Source: an uncultured Collinsella sp. (GTDB lineage: Bacteria; Actinomycetota; Coriobacteriia; Coriobacteriales; Coriobacteriaceae). Taken from it: a stretch of 19,177 bases of DNA. The stretch's first letter is position 1. Each line of letters begins with the position of its first letter. This document shows, piece after piece, positions 5,996-16,856 of this stretch. A program made the position numbers and the translations under genes. The DNA lies in NCBI GenBank assembly GCA_900551635.1, contig URWQ01000006.1:1-19177 (forward strand), in the 5' to 3' direction. The notes beneath the pieces are model-generated. The model ran no database searches, was not told the origin of the DNA, and worked only from the letters and a program-made list of their open reading frames with translations.

Positions 5996-7279
5996 TTAGT
6001 AGATGACGGGATCGGGGACGGTAGCATGCTCGACATGCGCGCCGAGCGCCTGCAGCTTTTCGACAAACTGCTCGTAGCCGCGCTTGATGTGATGAATGGC
6101 CGAAACCTCGGTCGTCCCGTCGGCGATCAAGCCCGCTACGACGAGGGCCGCTCCGCCACGCAGATCGGGCGAGGTAACCTGTGCACCCGAGAAGCCCTTG
6201 ACGCCATGAATCATGGCATGATGGCTCTCGATACGAATGTCGGCACCCATGCGCACCAGCTCAGAGGCGAACATAAAGCGATTCTCGAAGATGTTCTCGG
6301 TAATAACGGAACTGCCATCGGCAAGGGCGGAGAGCACCATAATCTGCGCCTGCATGTCGGTCGGGAAACCGGGGAACGGAAGCGTCTGGATGTCGACCGG
6401 CTTGATACGCTCGGCACGGTTCACATGGACGCCATCTTCGACGCGCTCGCAGTCGATACCCATGAGCTCCATCTTCTTGAGCACCATGCCCAAGTGAATG
6501 GGGCAAAAACCCGTGACGTCGACACCGCGATCGTCGGCCATCAACGCACCGGCAACGATAAAGGTACCGGCCTCGATGCGGTCGCCCACCACGCGATGGG
6601 TAACGGGATGGAGCTCTTCCACGCCTTCGATAGTCACGACGGGCGTACCGGCGCCAACAATCTTGGCGCCCATCTCGTTGAGCATGTTAGCGAGATCGAC
6701 GATCTCGGGCTCGCGGGCGGCATTATCGATAACCGTGGTGCCCTGTGCGCGCACAGAGGCCATGATGAGGTTCTCGGTCGCACCGACGCTGGCGAACTCG
6801 AGCGTGACGGTGGTACCGCGCAGACCTTGGGGCGCATTAGCGTTGATGTAACCGTGGGCTGTATCGAACTCAACGCCCAGGGCCTCAAGACCAAGAATGT
6901 GCATATCGATCTTGCGAGCACCCAGGTTGCAGCCGCCCGGCATGGCAATTTTGGCGCGATGGAAGCGGCCCAGCAGGGGTCCCATGACGGCGGTGGAAGC
7001 GCGCATCTTGGCAACGAGCTCGTAGGGGGCCTCCCATGAATCGACCTGAGAGGTATCAATCTCGAGCGTGTGCTCGTCGAGAACATCGATCGTAGCGCCC
7101 ATGCCCTTGAGCACCTTGCCCATCACGTGGACATCGGAAATATCGGGCACGTTCTGCAGCGTCGTCTTGCCCGGCGCCAGAAGCGTTGCCGCCATGAGTT
7201 TGAGCGCGGAGTTCTTGGCGCCCGAGACGGGCACGGAGCCTCCGATGGCGTGGCCACCCTCAACGCGGATAATATCCAA
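5996..7279 (-). CDS. murA: UDP-N-acetylglucosamine 1-carboxyvinyltransferase
   Basis: MurA transfers enolpyruvate from PEP to UDP-GlcNAc, the first committed step of peptidoglycan synthesis, in the cytoplasm. At 427 aa the length is usual. Seen in sequence: Lys22 in SGAKNSALK, the loop PGGCNLGARKIDMHI with Cys117, PTDMQAQ with the catalytic Asp, and LRGGAAL with the PEP-binding Arg near the C-terminus. Cys117 is the residue alkylated by fosfomycin in E. coli (Cys115), so intrinsic target resistance of the Cys-to-Asp type is not expected. The start is TTG at 7279, supported by AAAGGG 6 nt upstream and a normal N-terminus (MDIIRVEGG). A terminator-like hairpin ends immediately before that ribosome binding site. 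The LCP gene follows. The position after atpC is conserved in Bacillus and Mycobacterium. Confidence 0.97.
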   Translation of the reverse strand: MDIIRVEGGHAIGGSVPVSGAKNSALKLMAATLLAPGKTTLQNVPDISDVHVMGKVLKGMGATIDVLDEHTLEIDTSQVDSWEAPYELVAKMRASTAVMGPLLGRFHRAKIAMPGGCNLGARKIDMHILGLEALGVEFDTAHGYINANAPQGLRGTTVTLEFASVGATENLIMASVRAQGTTVIDNAAREPEIVDLANMLNEMGAKIVGAGTPVVTIEGVEELHPVTHRVVGDRIEAGTFIVAGALMADDRGVDVTGFCPIHLGMVLKKMELMGIDCERVEDGVHVNRAERIKPVDIQTLPFPGFPTDMQAQIMVLSALADGSSVITENIFENRFMFASELVRMGADIRIESHHAMIHGVKGFSGAQVTSPDLRGGAALVVAGLIADGTTEVSAIHHIKRGYEQFVEKLQALGAHVEHATVPDPVIY

Positions 7280-7292
7280 GGTCTACCCTTTC

Positions 7293-7331
7293 AAAAAGCA
7301 TGCCCGGGGTGGCTAGGCCATCCCGGGCATG
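7293..7331 (-). terminator. Strong hairpin terminator between atpC and murA
   Basis: CATGCCCGGGATGGC pairs with GCCACCCCGGGCATG (minus strand) around a 3-nt loop, a 15-bp stem with one G-U pair, and is followed by CTTTTTG. It lies 37 nt after the atpC stop. Its T-tract (7297-7293) is only 2 nt from the AAAGGG of murA, so it sits in the murA leader as well as at the end of the atp operon. Confidence 0.88.
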
Positions 7332-7367
7332 ATGTGTTCGCAAATGGTCGAACGCTAAATCGTTTGA

Positions 7368-7760
7368 CTATTGGGCAAGCTTGAGCTTACACCATGCGAT
7401 TTCATTATAGAGGTAGGCGCGGCGTGCATCATCCTCCGACAAATTACCCAGCTTCTCTTCAAAACCTTGAATATCAGCTTTAAGCTTGTCGGCATCGACG
7501 GTCGCCAAATCGCAAGCGCGCTCGGCGAGAACGGTCACGACATCGTCCGCAACCTGGGCATAGCCGCCGGCCACGGCAAACGTGTGGTCGACAGTGCCCA
7601 TGGCCTTATCGGAAACGCGAACGTAACCGCGGTCGATCGTGCAGATCTCGCTGGAGTGAGCGGGCAGGACGCCAAACTCGCCATCCGTGGACGGAATCGA
7701 CACAAACGCAGCGTCGCCCTCATAGGCGCAGCTCACGGGGCACACGATGCGGATACGCAT
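7368..7760 (-). CDS. atpC: F1Fo ATP synthase epsilon subunit
   Basis: The 130-aa epsilon subunit is part of the F1 central stalk and can inhibit ATP hydrolysis through its C-terminal helices. The N-terminal beta-sandwich (about 1-85) contains the family pattern of a GEFGVLPAHS-type loop and FAVAGGYAQVADDVVTVLAE. The C-terminal helical pair (about 90-130) contains DADKLKADIQGFEEKL and ends LYNEIAWCKLKLAQ. The ATG lies 3 nt after the atpD stop, so the genes are translationally linked. It is the last gene of the atp operon, followed by the strong hairpin terminator. Confidence 0.94.
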   Translation of the reverse strand: MRIRIVCPVSCAYEGDAAFVSIPSTDGEFGVLPAHSSEICTIDRGYVRVSDKAMGTVDHTFAVAGGYAQVADDVVTVLAERACDLATVDADKLKADIQGFEEKLGNLSEDDARRAYLYNEIAWCKLKLAQ

Positions 7761-7763
7761 AAC

Positions 7764-10126
<2,363 letters not shown>

Positions 10127-10131
10127 GGGGC

Positions 10132-11730
10132 TTAGTTCTCCTCTGATCCAGAAACATCCGAATGGTGCTTGGCCATGAACTGCTGCTTGAAGTCGCCGAT
10201 GACGCGCAAGAGCTCAGCCTTGGTGTCATCATCGATCTTCTTTGCGCGAACCTTGTCGAGCAGCGAACCAAAGCCATTGTCCATGTACTCGATGAGCTCG
10301 GCACGGAAGGGCAGCACGTCGGCGATCTCCAGGTCATCCAGGAAGCCCTCGTTGCCAGCGAACAGCGTAACGATCTGCTCGCCAACCTCAAACGGCTTGT
10401 AACGCGGCTGCTTCAGGAGCTCGGTCATGCGAGCACCGTGGGTCAGCTGCTTCTGAGTAGCCTCGTCGAGGTCGGAGCCGAACTGCGTAAAGCCAGCGAG
10501 CTCCTGATAGGAAGCGAGGTCCAGACGGAGGTTGCCGGCGACCTGCTTCATGGCCTTGGTCTGCGCATCGCCACCGACGCGGGACACGGAGATACCCACG
10601 TCGACTGCCGGGCGCTGACCCTGGAAGAAGAGCTCGGACTGCAGGTAGATCTGACCATCGGTAATGGAAATGACGTTGGTCGGAATGTAGGCCGAGACGT
10701 CGCCGTCCTGGGTCTCGATGATCGGCAGTGCCGTCATGGAGCCGTAACCGTTCTTCTTGGACATCTTGACGGCACGCTCGAGCAGACGAGAGTGCAGGTA
10801 GAAGATGTCGCCAGGATAGGCCTCGCGTCCGGGCGGACGATGCAGCGTCAGCGACATCTGACGGTAGGCCACAGCCTGCTTGGACAGGTCGTCGTAGATG
10901 ACGAGCACGTGGCCGCCGGGGTTGGTCTCGCTGGCGGGCTTGCCGTCCTCGCCGTTGTACATAAAGAACTCGCCAATAGCGGCACCGGCCATAGGCGCGA
11001 TGTACTGCATAGGGGCGGAATCGGCAGCGGTGGCCGAAACGATGATGGTGTAGTCGAGCGCACCGTGCTGAGCGAGGGTCTCGCGGATGTTGGCAACCGT
11101 GGAGGCCTTCTGGCCGATGGCGACATAGATGCAGACCATGCCCTTGCCGCGCTGGTTGAGGATAGCGTCGATGGCGATGGCGGTCTTACCGGTCTTACGG
11201 TCACCGATGATGAGCTCACGCTGACCGCGGCCAATAGGCACCATGGAGTCGATAGCGAGCAGACCGGTCTGAACCGGCTCGCACACCGGGGTACGATCGA
11301 TGACGCCGGGAGCCTTGAACTCGATGGGGCGACGGTGCGTAGCGACGATGTCGCCCAGGCCGTCGATGGGCTGGCCGAGCGGATTGACGACGCGGCCGAG
11401 CATGGCACGGCTCACGGGGATATCCATAACGCGGCCAGTGGTGCGGCACTCGTCGCCTTCCTTGATGGAGTCGACGGCACCGAACAGAACGGCGCCGACC
11501 TCGTCACGGTCAAGGTTCTGGGCAAGGCCGAAGACGGTCTCACCGGTATCGGAGCTCTTGAACTCCAGAAGCTCGCCTGCCATGGCGCTCTTGAGGCCGG
11601 AGACGCGCGCGATGCCGTCGCCTACCTCGTCGACCGTTGAAACCTCATGCGTATCGACCGTCGCGGAGAGGCTCGTGAGCTGCTCCTGCAGTTTCTTGGC
11701 GATATCCTGGGCATTGAGGGTTTCGGACAT
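10132..11730 (-). CDS. atpA: F1Fo ATP synthase alpha subunit
   Basis: The 532-aa alpha subunit binds nucleotide non-catalytically and supplies the arginine finger to the catalytic site. Walker A is GDRKTGKT at 176-183, with Lys where many have Gln. The arginine finger lies in [44 protein letters not shown] precedes the P-loop as usual. It is a little longer than E. coli AtpA (513 aa), with a polar tail ending VSGSEEN. ATG at 11730 shares one base with the atpH stop, and GGAGGTG lies about 8 nt upstream. Confidence 0.98.
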   Translation of the reverse strand: MSETLNAQDIAKKLQEQLTSLSATVDTHEVSTVDEVGDGIARVSGLKSAMAGELLEFKSSDTGETVFGLAQNLDRDEVGAVLFGAVDSIKEGDECRTTGRVMDIPVSRAMLGRVVNPLGQPIDGLGDIVATHRRPIEFKAPGVIDRTPVCEPVQTGLLAIDSMVPIGRGQRELIIGDRKTGKTAIAIDAILNQRGKGMVCIYVAIGQKASTVANIRETLAQHGALDYTIIVSATAADSAPMQYIAPMAGAAIGEFFMYNGEDGKPASETNPGGHVLVIYDDLSKQAVAYRQMSLTLHRPPGREAYPGDIFYLHSRLLERAVKMSKKNGYGSMTALPIIETQDGDVSAYIPTNVISITDGQIYLQSELFFQGQRPAVDVGISVSRVGGDAQTKAMKQVAGNLRLDLASYQELAGFTQFGSDLDEATQKQLTHGARMTELLKQPRYKPFEVGEQIVTLFAGNEGFLDDLEIADVLPFRAELIEYMDNGFGSLLDKVRAKKIDDDTKAELLRVIGDFKQQFMAKHHSDVSGSEEN

Positions 11731-12206
11731 TAGGCTTCACCTCCGTACGAATTAGCAGAGTTTGCGAGGGTCTCCTGCGCGATGCGCAGCTGCGTCTTGA
11801 CGGAAATGTCACGACGCTCGCCGCGGGCCTCGAGCACCAGGCCGCCCACGATAGACGGGTCGACCTGCTCGATAAGGAATACCTTGCGGCCGAAGTCCTG
11901 CTCGCATTTCTTAGTGATGGTTTGACGCAGCTCGTCGTCGAGCGGGATCGCCGTGGTGACGGTCACGCCCACTACATCCTCGTCTTCCTCGGCAACATAC
12001 TTAAAGGCAGCTGCCACCTTGGGAAGAAGGTCGAGCTGGTCGCGCTTGGACATGGTGTCGAGCACGGCGATGATCTCGGGGCTGGCAGAAGCCAAGCGCT
12101 CGATCATCTCGAGGTCCTCGAACACATGGTTCTCGGCCTTGGCGGCTTCCAAAAGGGAACGCGCGTAGGTCTCGAGCACCTTGTCCTGATAGCGGCTAGT
12201 CGGCAT
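11730..12206 (-). CDS. atpH: F1Fo ATP synthase delta subunit
   Basis: The 158-aa delta subunit (OSCP homologue) links the peripheral stalk to the top of F1. The N-terminal helical domain begins [18 protein letters not shown], and the C-terminal part carries the conserved [25 protein letters not shown] pattern. It is about 15-20 residues shorter than E. coli AtpH (177 aa). Its start overlaps the end of atpF by 11 nt and its stop overlaps the atpA start by one base, so translation is likely coupled. Confidence 0.94.
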   Translation of the reverse strand: MPTSRYQDKVLETYARSLLEAAKAENHVFEDLEMIERLASASPEIIAVLDTMSKRDQLDLLPKVAAAFKYVAEEDEDVVGVTVTTAIPLDDELRQTITKKCEQDFGRKVFLIEQVDPSIVGGLVLEARGERRDISVKTQLRIAQETLANSANSYGGEA

Positions 12207-12798
12207 TCAGGCTACCTGCTTCCTGGATGTAGCGCTCGATGAGCTTCTTCTGCTCGGACTCGTCCTCGAGTGCCTCGCCCACGATCTTGGTGGCGACGGC
12301 AACGGACAGGTCGGCGATGGAGCTCGCGGCACCGGCGTAGATGGACTTGCGCTCGTCCTCGACGGTCGTATGGGCCTTGGCGATGATCTCCTCGGCCTCC
12401 TTGTGAGCAGCCTCGATGATACGGGCGCGCTCGGACTCGGCGTCCTTACGGGCCTCGAGAACGATGTCGGCAGCCTGACGACGGGCGTCGGTGACGATCG
12501 AGTCGGACTCAGCGCGCTTGGCGATGGCCTCCTGCTTGGTCTTCTCAGCCTCGTCGAGGCTCTCCTCGATCTTCTTGCCGCGCTCCTCCATGGTTTTCAT
12601 GATGCCCGGCAGGGCGACCTTGGCCAGCACGATCCAGATGATCAGGAAGGCGATAAGCGCCGGGATGAACTCCGCCATCTTAGGGATGAGGATCTCCGCA
12701 CCGGCAGCGCCGTCCTCGGCGAACGCGGAAACCGGCATAAGCAGCGCGGCCGCGGACGCGGAGAGTGCGATCGCGCTCTTCTGGGATGAAAGATTCAT
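12196..12798 (-). CDS. atpF: F1Fo ATP synthase b subunit
   Basis: The 200-aa b subunit is the peripheral stalk. After a hydrophobic N-terminal stretch (about 9-27, SAIALSASAAALLMPVSAFA, ending in an AFA-ED signal-peptidase-like site) come a membrane helix (about 42-63, FIPALIAFLIIWIVLAKVALP) and a long charged coiled coil (about 67-180). Two hydrophobic segments make it longer than E. coli AtpF (156 aa). N-terminal extensions of this type are known in some actinobacterial b subunits. GGAG lies 8 nt before the ATG. It follows atpE after 15 nt. Confidence 0.95.
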   Translation of the reverse strand: MNLSSQKSAIALSASAAALLMPVSAFAEDGAAGAEILIPKMAEFIPALIAFLIIWIVLAKVALPGIMKTMEERGKKIEESLDEAEKTKQEAIAKRAESDSIVTDARRQAADIVLEARKDAESERARIIEAAHKEAEEIIAKAHTTVEDERKSIYAGAASSIADLSVAVATKIVGEALEDESEQKKLIERYIQEAGSLNAD

Positions 12799-12813
12799 AC
12801 TTGACGCTCCGTG

Positions 12814-13008
12814 CTATTTAACGATCAGCGCGACAACGAAGCCGATCAGAGCCAGAGCCTCGCCGAAGGCGGAGCCCATGATGAAGACGGTGAACACGCG
12901 GCCCTGGACCTCAGGCTGACGGGCCATAGCACCCGTAGCACCCAGAGCAGACAGGCCGATAGCAAGACCAGCGCCGATAACACCGAGACCGTAACCGATA
13001 ACTCCCAC
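12814..13008 (-). CDS. atpE: F1Fo ATP synthase c subunit (proteolipid)
   Basis: The c subunit forms the membrane rotor ring. The 64-aa protein has a glycine-rich helix 1 (about 2-27), the conserved polar loop ARQPE (29-33) and helix 2 with the ion-binding Glu50 in GSAFGEALALIGF. Glu50 is followed by Ala-Leu, and helix 1 lacks the Gln of sodium-binding rings, so proton coupling is expected. It is short (most are 70-85 aa) because helix 1 starts almost at the first residue. GTG at 13008 is the only possible start: an in-frame TAA lies about 30 nt upstream and no ATG occurs between. A consensus AAAGGAGG is 4 nt before it, fitting the high copy number of this subunit. Confidence 0.93.
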   Translation of the reverse strand: MGVIGYGLGVIGAGLAIGLSALGATGAMARQPEVQGRVFTVFIMGSAFGEALALIGFVVALIVK

Positions 13009-13132
13009 GATTCCTCCTTTGTCGTGCGTGTCTTATTTCACGCAGGATAACCTTTTTATAACTGCCGGGCTCCATGGGTACGGGCACCGGCGGTTTAACG
13101 AATTGCCTTACCTTTAAGGCCCGAACGGAAGA
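13009..13132 (-). promoter_or_regulatory. Long atpB-atpE intergenic leader with hairpins
   Basis: The 124-nt gap is by far the longest inside this operon; the others are -11 to 15 nt. It holds a perfect 6-bp hairpin GCCTTA/TAAGGC (13105-13120), a weaker GCCGG/CCGGC structure, a TATAAA with no clear -35, and the AAAGGAGG of atpE. It probably sets c-subunit expression separately from its neighbours, by translation initiation, RNA processing or a weak internal promoter. Which one applies cannot be read from sequence. Confidence 0.45.
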
Positions 13133-13936
13133 TTACTCCTCCTCCGCGACCTCCTCTGCCTCGGAGACATACACGGCGGTAAGGACCGTGAAGACGTAAG
13201 CCTGGATGGCGCCGACCACGAGCTCGATCGCATAGATCAGGATGAGGATGGCAAGCCAGGCCAGCGAAGGCAGGGCGCCGACGGCGTGGGCCGCGGAAAC
13301 CTGCTGAAGCAGCGGCTGCATGAACATGCTCGCCATGATGGCGAACGAGCCCATGACCACGTGTCCTGCGAACATGTTGCAGAACAGACGGACGGCGAGC
13401 GTGATGAGGCGCAGGAAGGTCGAGAAAAGCTCGACGACCCACACAAGCACGTTCATCGGGAAGCTCACGCCCTGCGGGGCGAGGCTCTTGATGTAGCCGA
13501 TCACGCCGTGAGCCTTGCATCCGTAGTAGATGAAGTACACGAAGGCGAAGATGGCGAGCGCGGCGGTGGAGCCGATTGCGCCGGTGCCGGGCTTCATTCC
13601 TGGGATCAGGCCGATCATGTTATTGATCAGGATGAACAGGAAAAGCGAGCACAGGAACGGGAAGTGCTTCTTCCAGTTCTCACCCACGACGCCCTTGCCG
13701 ATATCGTTCTCGACGTACTCGATGATGTACTCGAAACCGTTGACGAAGAAGCCCTTGGGAACCAGGGTCTGCTTCTTCTTGAACACGGCCAGGACGATCA
13801 GGAGCACGATCGTGGAGACGATCAGCCAAAACGAGTACTGCGTGATGCCGCAGCTCAGATCGCCCACGACAGGGGTGGAGCTGAACTCGCTGACCAGATG
13901 ATTAATCTCATCAGGCAGCTTTTCAAAAATTTCCAC
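13133..13936 (-). CDS. atpB: F1Fo ATP synthase a subunit
   Basis: The 267-aa a subunit forms the proton half-channels beside the c ring. Conserved features are the WLIVSTIVLLIVLAVFKK first helix, NNMIGLIPG, the essential Arg183 in LAVRLFCNMFAGH (E. coli Arg210), and Glu238/Gln245 in IELVVGAIQAYVFTVL. The C-terminus is acidic (EAEEVAEEE). GTG at 13936 with AAAGG 6 nt upstream is preferred because the N-terminus is then usual for the family. It begins 3 nt after the stop of the atpI-like gene. Confidence 0.96.
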   Translation of the reverse strand: MEIFEKLPDEINHLVSEFSSTPVVGDLSCGITQYSFWLIVSTIVLLIVLAVFKKKQTLVPKGFFVNGFEYIIEYVENDIGKGVVGENWKKHFPFLCSLFLFILINNMIGLIPGMKPGTGAIGSTAALAIFAFVYFIYYGCKAHGVIGYIKSLAPQGVSFPMNVLVWVVELFSTFLRLITLAVRLFCNMFAGHVVMGSFAIMASMFMQPLLQQVSAAHAVGALPSLAWLAILILIYAIELVVGAIQAYVFTVLTAVYVSEAEEVAEEE

Positions 13937-13939
13937 GAC

Positions 13940-14251
13940 TTACCTTTCGACCTCATGAGGATCTCGCAGCGCCTTGGCGACGCGAACCGTGCAGGCGGCC
14001 ATAAAGACCACGAAGCCGATCGCCTCGCCCAGGAGGAACATGCGAAATGCCTCTCCGAACAACGCAAACACAACCAAGGTAAAGACGAGCAGGGCGACTG
14101 CCGAGACCGCCAGACTCACCATGCCCTTGAGCATGTCCGCATTCTGCTTATCGTCAAGAACCGGCTTGAGCGTAAAGACAAAGGGAAGGAAGGCAATTGC
14201 GCCCGCGATGGCGCCTGCAACGATAGCGAGCAGATCGGCTATCTGAAACAC
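13940..14251 (-). CDS. AtpI-like small membrane protein, first gene of the atp operon
   Basis: The 103-aa protein has three or four hydrophobic segments (about 5-27, 43-66, 68-90) and ends in a basic/acidic tail (RVAKALRDPHEVER). It has no catalytic motif. Its place directly before atpB is that of atpI, whose product assists c-ring assembly in several bacteria. The sequence is too divergent for me to assign it beyond AtpI-like. GTG at 14251 with GAGG 6 nt upstream is the best start. It is probably cotranscribed with atpB (3-nt gap) from the promoter at 14312-14339. Confidence 0.7.
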   Translation of the reverse strand: MFQIADLLAIVAGAIAGAIAFLPFVFTLKPVLDDKQNADMLKGMVSLAVSAVALLVFTLVVFALFGEAFRMFLLGEAIGFVVFMAACTVRVAKALRDPHEVER

Positions 14252-14311
14252 TGGCTTCCTCGCTTTCCTTTTTACGCCTCACGGCACAGTCCCAGCCAAA
14301 CATTGGTGACT

Positions 14312-14339
14312 ATTGTACGAGCCAATCGCTAAAGTACAA
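14312..14339 (-). promoter_or_regulatory. Predicted promoter of the atp operon
   Basis: On the minus strand, TTGTAC (14339-14334) and TACAAT (14317-14312) are separated by 16 nt, matching 4 of 6 and 5 of 6 sigma-70-type consensus bases. They lie about 60 nt before the first atp start codon, in the gap after upp. Confidence 0.65.
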
Positions 14340-14408
14340 CCGTAAAACAAACGGTTAATACGCACCTGTACGTTTTCTTAAGGCCTTCTTTATGCCGCAG
14401 GTACGGTA

Positions 14409-14441
14409 ATACGTTTTTTCGAACCCCTCAGGGCAAAACGT
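14409..14441. repeat. Inverted repeat in the upp-atp gap
   Basis: ACGTTTT and AAAACGT flank an inner CCC/GGG, so about 30 nt can fold as a two-part hairpin. It lies between the upp 3-prime hairpin and the atp promoter. It is unassigned: it could be a second terminator element or a regulator site for the atp operon. Confidence 0.35.
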
Positions 14442-14453
14442 CCGTTAACAGAA

Positions 14454-14488
14454 GTGCGCGTGGACGACTTTTGCTCGCCCGCGCGCAC
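14454..14488 (-). terminator. Hairpin downstream of upp, possible terminator
   Basis: On the minus strand GTGCGCG-C-GGGCGA pairs with TCGTCC-A-CGCGCAC around GCAAAAG, giving 13 bp with one mismatch and one G-U pair. CTTCTGTT follows, a weak T-tract. It starts about 40 nt after the upp stop, the place where a terminator would be expected. Confidence 0.5.
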
Positions 14489-14530
14489 CATTTCTTCGTA
14501 TTTGTGACCGTAGCCGACAAGGCCCAACGA

Positions 14531-15178
14531 CTAGAGCGTGCCGTAGATGCGGTCTCCGGCGTCGCCCAGGCCGGGAACGATGTAGGCGGCCTCGTTGAGA
14601 TGGTCGTCGATGGCGCACGTATAAATATGTACGTCGGGGTCCTTTTCGGTCAGTGACTTGAGGCCCTCGGGCGCGGCGACGATACACAGCATGCGGATAT
14701 CCTTGACACCGCGCTCGCGCAGGTAGCTGATGGCCATCTCGGCCGAACCGCCCGTGGCGAGCATGGGGTCGACAACCAGGCAGATGCGCTGATCGATATC
14801 CTTGGGCATCTTGCAGTAATACTCATGCGGCTCGTGGGTGACCTCGTCGCGCTCCATACCGATGTGGCCCACGCGAGCGGAGGGCACCAAGTCGAGGATG
14901 CCATCGACCATGCCGAGGCCCGCGCGCAGGATAGGAACGATGGCGAGCTTCTTGCCGGCAAGCTGCTTAAACGTGGCAGTGGTGATGGGGGTCTCGACCT
15001 CGACGTCTTCCATGGGCAGGTCGCGCATGGCCTCGTAGCCGTCAAAGAGCGCAAGCTCGCGCACGAGCTGGCGGAACTGGTTGGTGCCGGTGCTCTTGTC
15101 GCGCAGGATCGACAGCTTGTGCTGGACGAGCGGATGGTCGACAAGCGTCACGCGGAACGTATCGTAGGTGACGGTCAT
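14531..15178 (-). CDS. upp: Uracil phosphoribosyltransferase
   Basis: Upp makes UMP from uracil and PRPP in pyrimidine salvage. The 215-aa cytoplasmic protein has the PRPP loop [12 protein letters not shown] (135-146), [13 protein letters not shown] (81-93) and the C-terminal uracil-binding [20 protein letters not shown] at 15178 was chosen because AAAGGGG lies 10 nt upstream and the family N-terminus follows; an open frame continues about 20 codons further upstream but reads unlike Upp. It lies 123 nt after glpK, so a separate promoter is possible. The place just before the atp operon is the same as in Bacillus subtilis. Confidence 0.97.
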   Translation of the reverse strand: MTVTYDTFRVTLVDHPLVQHKLSILRDKSTGTNQFRQLVRELALFDGYEAMRDLPMEDVEVETPITTATFKQLAGKKLAIVPILRAGLGMVDGILDLVPSARVGHIGMERDEVTHEPHEYYCKMPKDIDQRICLVVDPMLATGGSAEMAISYLRERGVKDIRMLCIVAAPEGLKSLTEKDPDVHIYTCAIDDHLNEAAYIVPGLGDAGDRIYGTL

Positions 15179-15301
15179 GGGTTGATTGCCCCTTTCGTTG
15201 CGGCCGGAAGATGGCCTTGCTGACAAGACGCCTGGCGACATTGTTGCCTCGCGCCGTGCATAAGTTTAACGGTTTGTTGTATCGAGCAGCTCGTCGCAAC
15301 C

Positions 15302-16843
15302 CTACTGAGCGGTGTTGAGCGAACGCTTGACGGCATCACGCCAACCAGCGAGGTTGCTCTCACGGCGCTCGGCGGACATGTGAGGATGGAAGACTTTGAC
15401 GATCTGAGCGTTTTGCTCCAGCTCCTCCAAATCCTCCCAATAGCCGACAGCAAGGCCCGCCAAGTACGCGGCGCCAATCGCCGTGGTCTCCACCGTCTCG
15501 CACTGCAGCACGGGGATATCCAGCAGATCAGCCTGGAATTGCATGATGAACTCGTTGCGCGAGGCACCGCCATCGACGGACAGGCGCTCAATCGAAAGTC
15601 CCACGTCCTGCTCCATGGCGCGTAGTACGTCATAACTCTGGTAGGCCATGGACTCGCAGGCCGCACGCACAATGGTCGCGCGACTCGAGGCGCCGGTCAG
15701 GCCGCACACGATACCGCGAGCATGCGGGTCCCACCAGGGAGCGCCCAGGCCTGCGAAGGCGGGGACGAAGTAGCAGCCCTCGTTGTCGCTGATCGAAGTG
15801 GCGAGTTGCGCGGACTCGCTCACGCTCGAGATGATGCCCATGTTGTTGCGCAGCCAATTCATGGTTGAGCCGGCGGCAAAGATAGAGCCCTCGAGCGCAT
15901 AGCTGATCTTGCCGTCCGCGGCGATACCGATCGTGGAGACCAGACCGTTCTTGGATTCGACGATCTCGTCGCCGGTGTTCATGAGCATAAAGCAACCCGT
16001 GCCATAGGTGTTTTTGGTCTGGCCGGGATGGAAGCAGCAGTGGCCGAACAGCGACGCCTGCTGGTCGCCCGCCACGCCCATGATGGGTGGCATGTTGGTC
16101 ATGATGTCGCTCGCGACGCGGCCGTAGTCGCCCGAGCTCCAACGAACCTCGGGCATCATGGAACGTGGAACGTCAAAGAGCGCCAGCAGATCGTCGTCCC
16201 AATCGAGCGTATGGATATTAAAGAGCGCGGTGCGGCTGGCATTGGTGTAGTCGGTGGCAAAGACCTGACCGCCGGTGAGGTTGTAGATGAGCCAGGTGTC
16301 GATGGTGCCGAACATGAGGTCGCCCGCCACCGCGCTCTCACGCGCACCGTCAACGTTGTCGAGGATCCACTGCACCTTGGAAGCCGAGAAATACGGATCG
16401 AGTGTGAGTCCCGTGCGGGAGCGCACCAGTTCTTCTGCGCCCTGCTCGACCAGCTCGTCGATCAGAGGTGCGGTGCGACGGCATTGCCACACGATGGCGT
16501 TATAGATGGGTTGGCCGCTTATGCGGTCCCACACCACCGTGGTCTCGCGCTGGTTGGAGATACCGATGGCGGCAATGCGGTCAGAATGGATGCCGCTCTT
16601 AAACTGGACCTCCATCATCACGCCGATCTGGCTGGCAAGCACCTCCGTGGGATCCTGCTCCACCCAGCCGGGGCGCGGGAAGCTGGTTTTGACGCTACGG
16701 CGCGCCTGGGCGACGATGCAGCCGTACTCGTCGACGATGGTCGCGAGTACCGAGGTAGTGCCGCAGTCGAGCGCCATGATGTAGGAACCGCCAAAGCTAA
16801 ACGAGGCGTCTTCCATACCCAGGCTACCTAGATTCAACGACAT
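15302..16843 (-). CDS. glpK: Glycerol kinase
   Basis: The 513-aa FGGY-family kinase phosphorylates glycerol to glycerol 3-phosphate. The N-terminal ATP-binding fold begins ALDCGTTSVLATIVDEYG (about 24-41). ISNQRETTVVWD, AIVWQCRRT, GVAGDQQASLFG, NTYGTGCFMLMNTG, LEGSIFAAGSTMNWLRN and DGGASRNEFIMQFQADLL are characteristic of GlpK rather than xylulo- or gluconokinase. About 15 extra residues precede the usual N-terminus, but AAAGG 8 nt before ATG 16843 supports this start. The region where Gram-positive GlpK carries the HPr-phosphorylated His reads SSGDYG without His, so that control is unlikely. It starts 13 nt after the sua5 stop, probably in one transcript. No glycerol facilitator or glycerol-phosphate dehydrogenase is adjacent. 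Confidence 0.95.
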   Translation of the reverse strand: MSLNLGSLGMEDASFSFGGSYIMALDCGTTSVLATIVDEYGCIVAQARRSVKTSFPRPGWVEQDPTEVLASQIGVMMEVQFKSGIHSDRIAAIGISNQRETTVVWDRISGQPIYNAIVWQCRRTAPLIDELVEQGAEELVRSRTGLTLDPYFSASKVQWILDNVDGARESAVAGDLMFGTIDTWLIYNLTGGQVFATDYTNASRTALFNIHTLDWDDDLLALFDVPRSMMPEVRWSSGDYGRVASDIMTNMPPIMGVAGDQQASLFGHCCFHPGQTKNTYGTGCFMLMNTGDEIVESKNGLVSTIGIAADGKISYALEGSIFAAGSTMNWLRNNMGIISSVSESAQLATSISDNEGCYFVPAFAGLGAPWWDPHARGIVCGLTGASSRATIVRAACESMAYQSYDVLRAMEQDVGLSIERLSVDGGASRNEFIMQFQADLLDIPVLQCETVETTAIGAAYLAGLAVGYWEDLEELEQNAQIVKVFHPHMSAERRESNLAGWRDAVKRSLNTAQ

Positions 16844-16856
16844 CGCTTACACCTTT

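Noticed and set aside
10162..11640. A 492-codon plus-strand open frame opposite atpA
   Set aside because: Same antisense effect; the minus strand encodes a textbook alpha subunit.
13286..14332. A 348-codon plus-strand open frame opposite atpB and the atpI-like gene
   Set aside because: Charged low-complexity translation (His/Asp/Glu) typical of the reverse complement of membrane proteins.
15179..15301. A PyrR-type attenuator in the upp leader
   Set aside because: Only a 4-bp GGCG/CGCC stem is present, with no PyrR-binding consensus and no terminator with a T-tract.
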